Assembly (NCBI GenBank): GCA_910577445.1
Contig: CAJTMZ010000027.1
Coordinates: 1,044-18,776, forward strand
Direction of reading: 5' to 3'
Length of the DNA: 17,733 nucleotides
Source of the DNA: an uncultured Lachnospiraceae bacterium
Lineage (GTDB): Bacteria; Bacillota; Clostridia; Lachnospirales; Lachnospiraceae
The translations under genes and the position numbers were made by a program. Shown piece after piece: positions 6,817-13,964 of the stretch. The notes beneath the pieces are model-generated. The model worked only from the letters and a program-made list of their open reading frames with translations. It did no database searches and was not told the origin of the DNA. Each line of letters begins with the position of its first letter. Positions within the stretch are counted from its first letter, which is position 1.

Positions 6817-6841
6817 GAAGGCAGCCTGACAAGCTGCCTTC
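6817..6841 (+). other. Stem-loop between binding protein and first permease
   Basis: GAAGGCAGC (6817-6825) pairs perfectly with GCTGCCTTC (6833-6841) over a seven-base loop. Only CTTCTTAAG follows, so this is at most a weak terminator. Such hairpins after solute-binding protein genes are known to protect the 5' mRNA or allow partial read-through, giving more binding protein than membrane subunits. Confidence 0.7.
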
Positions 6842-6864
6842 TTAAGTAACAGGAGGAAATTTCT

Positions 6865-7833
6865 ATGTGGAAGTATGTAATTAAAAGATTATTGTGGATG
6901 ATTCCTGTGCTGTTGGGAATTGCCATTGTTATATTTACAATCATGTACTTTTGTCCCGGAGACCCGGCCGCGGCAATTTTGGGTAATTCGGCAACGCCGG
7001 CGGCAATTGAGGCAAAGCGGGTTGAGATGGGACTTGACAGACCCTATATCGTAAGGCTGCTGGATTATTTAAAGCAGGTGTTTCTGCATTTTGACCTTGG
7101 CGCCTCTTATTTTCAGAACCAGTCCGTGATGTCGGGGATTTTGTACAGGCTGCCCTATACGATTACCATTGCGGTGATTTGTATGCTGCTCCAGATTCTG
7201 ATTGGAACACCTCTTGGAATTACGGCTGCAGTACATCAAAATGGGTTTGCGGACAGGATTTGCATGGTGATTGCCCTTGCGGGCGTATCAATTCCGGGAT
7301 TCTGGCTTGCCATGATGCTGGTGCTGTTCTTTGCGGTCAGGCTTGGCTGGCTGCCGCCTTATGGCGTGGGGGGAATCCAGTATTTTATCCTTCCCTGTAT
7401 TGCGAATGCCTTTGCGGGAATTGCCTCCCAAGCGAGACAGACCCGTTCGAGCATGTTGGAAGTGATTCGCTCGGATTATATTGTAACGGCCCGCGCGAAA
7501 GGGCTTTCTGAGAGGGAAATTCTGTATAAGCATGCATTGCCCAATGCGCTGATTCCCATCATTACGGTAGTGGGAAACGGTATGGGAATGATGCTCGGGG
7601 GAACGGTGGTTATCGAGTCTGTATTTTCCATTCCGGGAATAGGAATGTACACCACCTCGGCAATTAATAACCGGGACTATCCAGTGGTCATGGGGGGAGT
7701 TCTGTTCCTTGGTGCGTTGTTCAGCCTGATTATGCTGCTGGTGGATGTGATTTATGCTTATGTGGACCCAAGAATTAAAGCCCAGTATGAAGGGCAGCAG
7801 AAATCCTGGGGAAGGAGGAAAGCAAATGGTTAA
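6865..7833 (+). CDS. ABC importer permease, DppB/OppB type
   Basis: A 322-residue integral membrane subunit. The N-terminus MWKYVIKRLLWMIPVLLGIAIVIFTIMYFCPGDPA is typical of DppB/OppB proteins. The cytoplasmic coupling loop (EAA motif equivalent) lies at about residues 207-227, VTARAKGLSEREILYKHALPN, where the ATPases dock. The VVIESVFSIPGIG segment (248-260) is also conserved. About six transmembrane helices are apparent. AGGAGG (6851-6856) is eight bases before the ATG. Its last eight bases overlap the next permease gene, so the two subunits are translationally coupled and probably form a heterodimeric channel. Confidence 0.95.
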   Translation: MWKYVIKRLLWMIPVLLGIAIVIFTIMYFCPGDPAAAILGNSATPAAIEAKRVEMGLDRPYIVRLLDYLKQVFLHFDLGASYFQNQSVMSGILYRLPYTITIAVICMLLQILIGTPLGITAAVHQNGFADRICMVIALAGVSIPGFWLAMMLVLFFAVRLGWLPPYGVGGIQYFILPCIANAFAGIASQARQTRSSMLEVIRSDYIVTARAKGLSEREILYKHALPNALIPIITVVGNGMGMMLGGTVVIESVFSIPGIGMYTTSAINNRDYPVVMGGVLFLGALFSLIMLLVDVIYAYVDPRIKAQYEGQQKSWGRRKANG

Positions 7834-8719
7834 TGGTATGGCGGTTGCAAAAGATGCAACCATTGAAAGAAAAAAGAAGGAAAGTCAATTCAGCCTGGTG
7901 ATGAAGCGGCTTGCAAAAAACAGGCTGGCAATGGCGGGCCTTTGCATTACGTTGCTGCTGTTTCTCCTGGCGTTGCTCTCCCCTCTGATTATGCCTTATG
8001 CCTATGACGAGTTAAATATGGCCGACCGGTTTGCCGTACCTTCCCTGAAGCATCTGTGCGGGGCCGATGAAATGGGGAGGGATATTTTCAGTCGCCTGCT
8101 TTACGGGGCGAGATGGTCTCTGGCGCTTGGCTTTCTGGCAACCATTATTTCCACGGTAATTGGCATGGTAATTGGCTCTGTGGTGGGTTATTTTGGCGGA
8201 ACCGTTGATACGGTGGTTATGCGTTTCATTGATATACTGCAGGCGATACCCGGAATCCTCCTTGCCATAGCAATCTCCGCATGTCTCGGGAGCGGTTTTA
8301 TGAATACGATAATCGCCCTTTCCATCGGAGGGATTCCCATGACAGTGCGGCTTCTTCGGGGTTCCATTATGGGAGTGCGGAAAATGGAATATCTGGAAGC
8401 GGCACAGACCATTAACTGCTCTGTGCCGAGGCTGATAGTCAGACATATACTACCGAACAGTATTTCCCCTATTATTGTCTCTGTAACGATGGGAATCGGA
8501 AATACCATCCTGATGGCGGCGTCCTTAAGCTACATCGGTCTGGGCGTGCAGCCGCCGACGCCGGAGTGGGGGGCCATGCTCTCTGCGGGCAGAACCTATA
8601 TGAGAGATTATCCACATATGGTGCTGTTCCCGGGGATTGCAATTGCACTGGTAGTGCTTTCCTTAAACATGTTGGGAGACGGGCTGCGGGACGCTATGGA
8701 CCCGAAGCTGAAGAAGTAA
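7826..8719 (+). CDS. ABC importer permease, DppC/OppC type
   Basis: A 297-residue partner permease. It has the long charged N-terminus of DppC/OppC (residues 1-30), the first helix at about 35-57, the HLCGADEMGRDIFSRLLYGAR block (77-96) diagnostic of this subunit, and an EAA coupling loop starting at EAAQTINCSVPRLIVRHILPN (191-211). The usual glycine of that loop is asparagine here. SYIGLGVQPPTPEWGAML (235-252) is a strong family signature. The open frame extends further upstream, but AAGGAGG (7812-7818) sits seven bases before ATG 7826, which also gives normal length, so this start was chosen. It overlaps the DppB-type gene by eight bases. Confidence 0.95.
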   Translation: MVNGMAVAKDATIERKKKESQFSLVMKRLAKNRLAMAGLCITLLLFLLALLSPLIMPYAYDELNMADRFAVPSLKHLCGADEMGRDIFSRLLYGARWSLALGFLATIISTVIGMVIGSVVGYFGGTVDTVVMRFIDILQAIPGILLAIAISACLGSGFMNTIIALSIGGIPMTVRLLRGSIMGVRKMEYLEAAQTINCSVPRLIVRHILPNSISPIIVSVTMGIGNTILMAASLSYIGLGVQPPTPEWGAMLSAGRTYMRDYPHMVLFPGIAIALVVLSLNMLGDGLRDAMDPKLKK

Positions 8720-8754
8720 AAACAGCAAAACTGGATATAGAGAGGATAAATAAG

Positions 8755-9768
8755 ATGGGTAAAAGCAAAGCGCATTTTATTGAAATAAAAAATTTGAAGG
8801 TTCATTATACGTCCGAGGGCAGGAAAATCCATGCGGTAAACGATGTATCCTTTTCGCTGAAAAAGGGGGAAACTCTCGGGCTGGTAGGAGAAACCGGAGC
8901 GGGAAAGACAACCATTGCAAAGTCGATTCTGCGGATTCTCCCCGAGCCGCCCGCACAGGTGGAGGGTGGCGAGATTTTTCTTGAGGGAGAGGATTTGCTG
9001 AAAATGTCAAACGATGAGATGCGGAAAATCCGGGGCAGAAAAATCGCTATGATTTTTCAGGACCCGATGACAGCTTTAAATCCGGTGATGAGAATCGGAA
9101 AGCAGATTGCCGAGGGAATTGTGCTCCATGAAAAGATATCTGCAAAAGAAGCGGAGGAAAAGGCAAAGAAGATGCTGGAGATGGTGGGTATTCCCGCATC
9201 CCGGTACCGTGATTATCCGCATCAGTTTTCCGGCGGGATGAAGCAGAGGGTGGTGATTGCCATGGCATTATCCTGCAGTCCCGACCTTTTGCTGGCGGAC
9301 GAGCCGACCACGGCTCTTGACGTAACTATTCAGGCGCAGGTGCTGGATATTATTAAGAATCTTCAAAAGGAATTTGAGACCTCCATGATTATGATTACCC
9401 ACGATTTGGGCATCGTGGCCGAAGTGTGCGACAATGTAGCCGTTATTTATGCGGGGCAGGTGGTGGAGTACGGAAGCAGAGAAGAAATTTTTGATAATCC
9501 TGTGCACCCTTATACGATTGGGCTGTTTGGTTCCCTTCCAGATATCAATTCTGATGTGGAGCGTCTTTCGCCCATTATGGGGATGCCGCCGGATGCGTCT
9601 AATCTGCCAAAAGGCTGCGCTTTTTCTCCCAGATGTCCATATGCTGACGAGCAGTGTAAAAACGCGCCGGCAGAGCTTAAACCGCTTGGAGGAACGCATA
9701 CCTGCCGCTGTATCCATGAGCGCAGGGCGGAGAAGCTAAATGCGCAGGGCGTGGAGAACCTTCACTGA
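8755..9768 (+). CDS. ABC importer ATPase, DppD/OppD type
   Basis: A 337-residue nucleotide-binding subunit. Walker A is GETGAGKT (45-52, K51), the Q-loop FQDPMTALNP (Q102), the ABC signature FSGGMKQ (158-164), Walker B LLLADEP (178-184), and the switch histidine is H216 in THDLG. The C-terminal oligopeptide-transporter extension carries four cysteines, C288-x5-C294-x6-C301-x15-C317. This spacing matches the Fe-S-cluster-type motif described in DppD/DppF proteins. The frame is open from 8566, but the segment before ATG 8755 overlaps the permease and is not ABC-like. GAGAGGA (8740-8746) supports the chosen start. It couples ATP hydrolysis in the cytoplasm to transport through the two permeases upstream. 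Confidence 0.95.
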   Translation: MGKSKAHFIEIKNLKVHYTSEGRKIHAVNDVSFSLKKGETLGLVGETGAGKTTIAKSILRILPEPPAQVEGGEIFLEGEDLLKMSNDEMRKIRGRKIAMIFQDPMTALNPVMRIGKQIAEGIVLHEKISAKEAEEKAKKMLEMVGIPASRYRDYPHQFSGGMKQRVVIAMALSCSPDLLLADEPTTALDVTIQAQVLDIIKNLQKEFETSMIMITHDLGIVAEVCDNVAVIYAGQVVEYGSREEIFDNPVHPYTIGLFGSLPDINSDVERLSPIMGMPPDASNLPKGCAFSPRCPYADEQCKNAPAELKPLGGTHTCRCIHERRAEKLNAQGVENLH

Positions 9769-9784
9769 GGGAAAGGAGAAAATG

Positions 9785-10738
9785 ATGTCGGAAACATTAA
9801 TGGAAGTAAAACATTTGAAAAAATATTTTAATACACCAAAGGGAATGCTTCACGCGGTGGATGATGTGACGTTTTCAATCGGAAAAGGGAAGACTATGGG
9901 AGTGGTAGGAGAGTCCGGCTGCGGCAAATCCACCCTTGGGCGTACCTTGATTCACTTATATGAGAGCACCGGGGGGGAGATTTTATTTAACGGAGAAGAT
10001 ATTACACATGTGACAAAACCTAAGATGCGCCGGCTGCGAGAGGAAATGCAGATTATTTTTCAGGACCCTTTTTCCTCCTTAAACCCCAGAATGACGGTGG
10101 AAGAGACTGTCCGGGAACCGCTCGAATTGTGCGGGAGGTATAAGAAAGGACAGATTCAGGAGGAAGCGGAGCGGATAATGGAGCTGGTAGGTATTGACGA
10201 GAGGCTTCGGCATGCCTACCCACATGAGCTGGACGGTGGCCGGCGGCAGCGTGTGGGAATCGGGCGTGCACTGGCGTTAAACCCGGCTTTTGTGGTCTGC
10301 GACGAACCGGTCTCCGCTCTGGATGTTTCCATTCAGGCCCAGGTGCTGAATCTGCTGCAGGATTTACAGGAAAAATCAGGTGTTACATATATGTTTGTGA
10401 CTCACGACCTGTCGGTGGTAAAGCATATATCCGACAACATCTGTGTGATGTATCTGGGGCAGCTTGTGGAAACCGCCGCATCAAAGGAGCTCTTTGAAAA
10501 TCCGCTGCATCCCTACACAAAAGCGCTTTTGTCCGCCATTCCGTCCGTGGATATCCACAGGAAAAAAGAGAGAATTATTTTACAGGGGGAAATTGTATCG
10601 CCCGTTGAGCCGAAGCCAGGCTGCAGATTTGCGGCAAGATGCCCGTACGCTTCGGATAAGTGCCGGGAGGCGCAAAAGCTTCGGGAGATTTCAAAAGGTC
10701 ATTTTGTATCCTGCTGTAAGATGGAAGAAGTGGTGTGA
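9785..10738 (+). CDS. ABC importer ATPase, DppF/OppF type
   Basis: A 317-residue second nucleotide-binding subunit. Walker A is GESGCGKS (42-49, K48), the Q-loop is FQDPFSSLNP (Q93), Walker B is VVCDEP (170-175) and the switch histidine is H207. The signature motif is LDGGRRQR (149-156) in place of LSGGQ. This serine-to-aspartate variant is, from memory, recurrent in one DppF-like subfamily of Firmicutes. Cysteines C280-x5-C286-x6-C293-x16-C310 repeat the Fe-S-type pattern of the partner ATPase. Two ATG codons are adjacent (9782, 9785); AAGGAG (9773-9778) gives the better six-base gap to 9785. It completes the importer and leads directly into the hydrolase genes, 18 bases before the next start. 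Confidence 0.94.
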   Translation: MSETLMEVKHLKKYFNTPKGMLHAVDDVTFSIGKGKTMGVVGESGCGKSTLGRTLIHLYESTGGEILFNGEDITHVTKPKMRRLREEMQIIFQDPFSSLNPRMTVEETVREPLELCGRYKKGQIQEEAERIMELVGIDERLRHAYPHELDGGRRQRVGIGRALALNPAFVVCDEPVSALDVSIQAQVLNLLQDLQEKSGVTYMFVTHDLSVVKHISDNICVMYLGQLVETAASKELFENPLHPYTKALLSAIPSVDIHRKKERIILQGEIVSPVEPKPGCRFAARCPYASDKCREAQKLREISKGHFVSCCKMEEVV

Positions 10739-10756
10739 TAAGAAAGGGGATGGGCT

Positions 10757-12037
10757 ATGAAAGCAGGTGCGGGAAAATCCGAAATTGTACTGGCAGATGG
10801 ATATCTGGAAATAGAAAACTTTACGGTAATCCACAGAGAGCTGAATGTCCGCGCGGTGGCGCTGGAGGATGAAAAGAAAAAAAACTTTGTTTTTCTGTCC
10901 TTCGAAGTAACTTCCCTTCCCGGGGAAGAAACTGCACCCATAAGAAAAAAGATTGCGGAGAAGCTTGGCATTGCGGAAGCATGCGTCTGGGTGTGTGTTA
11001 CTCACACGTTTTCCGCCCCTCATTTATTGCCGGACTCAGTTTTGCAGGATGAGGATAAGATAAGGCGGAAAGAAGTTTACCGGAAGGCGTTGATGAAAGC
11101 GGCGATGGAAGCTGCGGAGACGGCATGGGCTTCCATGGAACCGGCAGCCGTCAGATTTGGAATCGGTTTTAGCGATGTCAACAAAAACCGGGATGTGGAG
11201 CTTCAGGATGGCTGGTGGGTGGGGGAGAGCGGGCTTGGCCTGTCCGACCACACAGTATCCGTAATTTGCTTAGAACGCAGGGACAGGACGCCTCTGGCGG
11301 TTTTGTTCCATTATCATGTACAGTCTTCAGTGCTTGACGGCTCCGAGCTGAGCGCGGGAGGAAAAGCCGTCACACCGGATTTGGCGGGAGTGGCAAGCGA
11401 CTACATAGAAAAGGCTTATAAAGAAAATAATACAGTTGGTATGTTCCTCTTAGGCACGGCGGGAGACCAGTGTCCGGCAGAAAAAACAGTGAACGAAACT
11501 TTTGTACAGGGGCAGCGGGTGCGCCGGGACCTTCAGGAGGAGGGATTTGGCATATGTGAAAGACTGGGAGCGAGGCTTGGCGAGGTGGTTTGCAGCGTGG
11601 TGGAAAAGCTGAAGCGCGGAGACGCCGGACCGGAACCGGAGGGCGGCAGAGAAATAGTTTATGGAAAAAGGAGTTTTTGTGTGCCGGGAAAAGAGATGGA
11701 AAGGGATTTAAAAAAGCTTTGCCCGGTAAAGAAAATGGAATATGTTCCGGCGGGGGAAAGAGAGATGGAAGTGGAAGCCGTCCGCATAGGAGAAATTGCG
11801 CTTGTGGGTGTGAGGCCCGAGCTGAATTGCATAAGCGGGCTTGCCGTCAGCAACGTTTCCCCTTTTCAGAATACGCTTGTCTGCACCATGGTAAACGGCG
11901 CCGCCAAATATATGGCGGACAGAAAATCCTATGACAGGTTTACGTATGAGGCCATGAATTCGCCTTTCGGAAAAGGAGCGGCAGAGATTGTGGTGCAGCA
12001 GTCTGAAGAGCTTCTTGAGAGCTTAAAGATGGCATAA
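10757..12037 (+). CDS. Neutral ceramidase-like amidohydrolase, Cys at nucleophile position
   Basis: A 426-residue protein resembling the N-terminal catalytic domain of neutral/alkaline non-lysosomal ceramidases (PF04734), zinc enzymes that cleave the amide of N-acyl sphingosines. Candidate zinc ligands by motif position are H83 in VTHTFSAP, H187 in FHYHVQSS, E355 in VRPEL, and Y385 in NGAAKYMADRKSY; all four are present. The nucleophile motif, GDVSPN in characterised enzymes, reads GDQCPA (236-241), so C239 replaces the serine. The protein lacks both a signal peptide and the C-terminal immunoglobulin-like domain of secreted ceramidases, so it should act in the cytoplasm on imported material. 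AAAGGGG (10743-10749) precedes ATG 10757. It lies 18 bases after the last transporter gene and 19 before the next hydrolase, in one operon. The family call is moderate; true ceramide as substrate is doubtful. Confidence 0.7.
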   Translation: MKAGAGKSEIVLADGYLEIENFTVIHRELNVRAVALEDEKKKNFVFLSFEVTSLPGEETAPIRKKIAEKLGIAEACVWVCVTHTFSAPHLLPDSVLQDEDKIRRKEVYRKALMKAAMEAAETAWASMEPAAVRFGIGFSDVNKNRDVELQDGWWVGESGLGLSDHTVSVICLERRDRTPLAVLFHYHVQSSVLDGSELSAGGKAVTPDLAGVASDYIEKAYKENNTVGMFLLGTAGDQCPAEKTVNETFVQGQRVRRDLQEEGFGICERLGARLGEVVCSVVEKLKRGDAGPEPEGGREIVYGKRSFCVPGKEMERDLKKLCPVKKMEYVPAGEREMEVEAVRIGEIALVGVRPELNCISGLAVSNVSPFQNTLVCTMVNGAAKYMADRKSYDRFTYEAMNSPFGKGAAEIVVQQSEELLESLKMA

Positions 12038-12056
12038 GAAAAAAACGGAGGAATAA

Positions 12057-13829
12057 ATGAAAAAAAGTGACGAAAAAAACAGCGTACCAAAGGACAGAAC
12101 GTCTGACCAAATGGCAGAAGCATTCGGACAGTTTGAATTTGAGATAAAGGGCAGCGGAAAAAAGCTGAGATACAATCTTTTCTGCCCGGAATTGCTGGAG
12201 GAAGGAAAAGAATATCCGTTGGTATTGTTTATGCATGATGCCGGCTCCTGCTCGGAGAATATTTTATCGCCTCTGACACAGGGGGAGGGCGCGATGGTGT
12301 GGGCATCAAGGCAGTTTCAGCAGCGTCATCTGTGCTTTGTCCTTGCACCGCTTTACCCGGATAAGGCAGCAAACGACGAGTTTGAAGTCACATGGGAGGC
12401 TGACGCGACAGTAGAGCTGGTTCGGCGGTTGGTTTTGGATTATCCCATTGACGAAAAGAGGATTTACGGTACAGGACAGTCCATGGGCTGTATGATGCTC
12501 TGTGAGCTGATGCTTCGAAACCCGGGCTTTTTTGCCGGATGCTTTCTGGTGGCGGGACAGTGGAATCCGGCTTCCATGGGCGGTGTGAAAAACGAAAATA
12601 TCTGGATTCTGGTGTCTGAAATGGATGAGAAGGCATTCCCCATTATGGGAGCCTGTATGGAGCAGGTGGAAAAAGCGGGCGGCAGAGTGACAAAGGGAGT
12701 TTTGAATGCCAAAGATTCTCTGGAGAAGCAGAATGATGCAATCAGGAAGATTGCCGGGTCGGGAGAGCATATTTTCTTTACTTGGTATGAGGGTGACAGC
12801 GTGCTGCCCGGCGGTGAACGCCCTTTTCCGGGGGCATATCACGTAAACACCTGGGCGCACGCTTACAGACCGGAGGCAATACGGGACTGGCTTTTTGCCC
12901 AGAGCAGATACCGTATTGATTTTTCCGGAAAGCATAATGTGCTTTTGGAGGATGAGGAGGGGAACAGGCTTCCCATGGACGTGCCGTATTACCGGGCGGA
13001 AGTAATTGCGCCGGGAACATGGCAGATTGCCAGTGACGGAGATTATTTTTACCTTTTGGAAGGGGAGGAGGAGGCGCTGGTCATTGACGGGGGCTACGGC
13101 TGCGGCAATACGAGAGCGTTCTGCCAGAGCCTGACGGATAAACCGGTAAGGCGAATTGCCAATACTCACGACCATTTTGACCACACGGCGAACAACTGCT
13201 ATTTTGACAGTGCTTATATGTCGGAGGAGACAAAACCCCTTGCCACGATTCCTTTTCCGAGCTTTGAGGGAATTGATTTCCCGTCGGATTATCCGGTTGT
13301 GGTGATTGACGAGGGCTATGTGTTTGATTTGGGCGGAAGGAAAGTGGAAACCATAAAGTTTCCCGACCATGCCGCGGGCAGCCTTATGTTTCTGGACAAA
13401 AGGGAAGGAATCCTGTTCTGCGGCGACGAACTTTGTATGCCCTTTGGAAAGGCTCTCAGCGGAAGTGTGGAGCATGTTTACCGGATGCTGGGAAAGCTGG
13501 AAGCGCGGCTGGGGGAAATCAGGGTGCTCTATGGCGGCCCCGGGAGAGGGGAGCGGGATATCATTGTCCGGCTGCGGGAAAACATGAAGTATATTCTGGA
13601 CGGACATGAAGGAGGGCCTGTGAAAAACCATGAGGAAAAGTCGGACGCCAAAGGAGAAGGTTTGCAAAAGGAGCTTTCCGCCGAAGAGCCTGTAGTGTAT
13701 GCAAGGCGGATGCCCCATGACCCCGACAGGCATCAGGATAATCCGGCGGATATTCCTTTTATGCGGGAGATGGAGTATGCGGGGATTAAGGTGATTTATG
13801 ATGTGAGGAAGGTGCGGGAGGCAATCTGA
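12057..13829 (+). CDS. Alpha/beta hydrolase fused to metallo-beta-lactamase-fold domain
   Basis: A 590-residue two-domain protein. The N-terminal part (about 25-285) is an esterase-like alpha/beta hydrolase: YPLVLFMHDAG (53-63) supplies the oxyanion region, and RIYGTGQSMGCMM (135-147) holds the GxSxG nucleophile S142. D190 and H262 or H268 are candidates for the rest of the triad. The C-terminal part (about 310-515) is a metallo-beta-lactamase fold: VIDGGYG, then NTHDHFDHTANN with HxHxDH (H371, H373, D375, H376), H438 in PDHAAGS, and D457 in CGDEL. The final metal histidine, usually in PGHG, is replaced in YGGPGRGE (492-499), where R497 sits. About 70 residues of charged tail follow. There is no signal peptide, so it is cytoplasmic. 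GGAGGA (12047-12052) precedes ATG 12057. The domain order and the defect in one metal site are seen directly; substrates are unknown. Confidence 0.85.
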   Translation: MKKSDEKNSVPKDRTSDQMAEAFGQFEFEIKGSGKKLRYNLFCPELLEEGKEYPLVLFMHDAGSCSENILSPLTQGEGAMVWASRQFQQRHLCFVLAPLYPDKAANDEFEVTWEADATVELVRRLVLDYPIDEKRIYGTGQSMGCMMLCELMLRNPGFFAGCFLVAGQWNPASMGGVKNENIWILVSEMDEKAFPIMGACMEQVEKAGGRVTKGVLNAKDSLEKQNDAIRKIAGSGEHIFFTWYEGDSVLPGGERPFPGAYHVNTWAHAYRPEAIRDWLFAQSRYRIDFSGKHNVLLEDEEGNRLPMDVPYYRAEVIAPGTWQIASDGDYFYLLEGEEEALVIDGGYGCGNTRAFCQSLTDKPVRRIANTHDHFDHTANNCYFDSAYMSEETKPLATIPFPSFEGIDFPSDYPVVVIDEGYVFDLGGRKVETIKFPDHAAGSLMFLDKREGILFCGDELCMPFGKALSGSVEHVYRMLGKLEARLGEIRVLYGGPGRGERDIIVRLRENMKYILDGHEGGPVKNHEEKSDAKGEGLQKELSAEEPVVYARRMPHDPDRHQDNPADIPFMREMEYAGIKVIYDVRKVREAI

Positions 13830-13964
13830 AGTTCCTCGAAGAAAAGCCGGAGGAGCGGAGATATAAAAAATATTTTCGGCTGCGCAGTGGACGCGGACAG
13901 AAGACTGATGCAAAGAAAAGCTAAAAAGACGGAGAAAATTTGCGGCTGAGAAGGAGAAGAAAAA
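13830..13964 (+). other. 135-base intercistronic gap with no recognised gene
   Basis: This is the largest gap in the transporter-hydrolase operon. It holds a small AT palindrome (AAAATATTTT, 13867-13876) and a purine-rich run ending in AAGGAG (13951-13956), the ribosome binding site of the next gene. No convincing promoter or terminator was seen. The size would allow an internal promoter or mRNA processing site. Confidence 0.4.

Noticed and set aside
7288..7863. Minus-strand open frame of 191 codons inside the first permease gene
   Set aside because: His/Arg/Asn-rich translation typical of antisense frames; the permease signature on the plus strand is unambiguous.
8566..8754. Upstream extension of the DppD-type ATPase frame
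   Set aside because: The 63 extra residues overlap the permease and resemble no ABC domain; ATG 8755 has a good ribosome binding site.
13908..13949. 13-codon basic small ORF in the gap before the tannase-like gene
   Set aside because: Only a weak upstream purine stretch and no paired attenuator structure, so a leader peptide cannot be supported.
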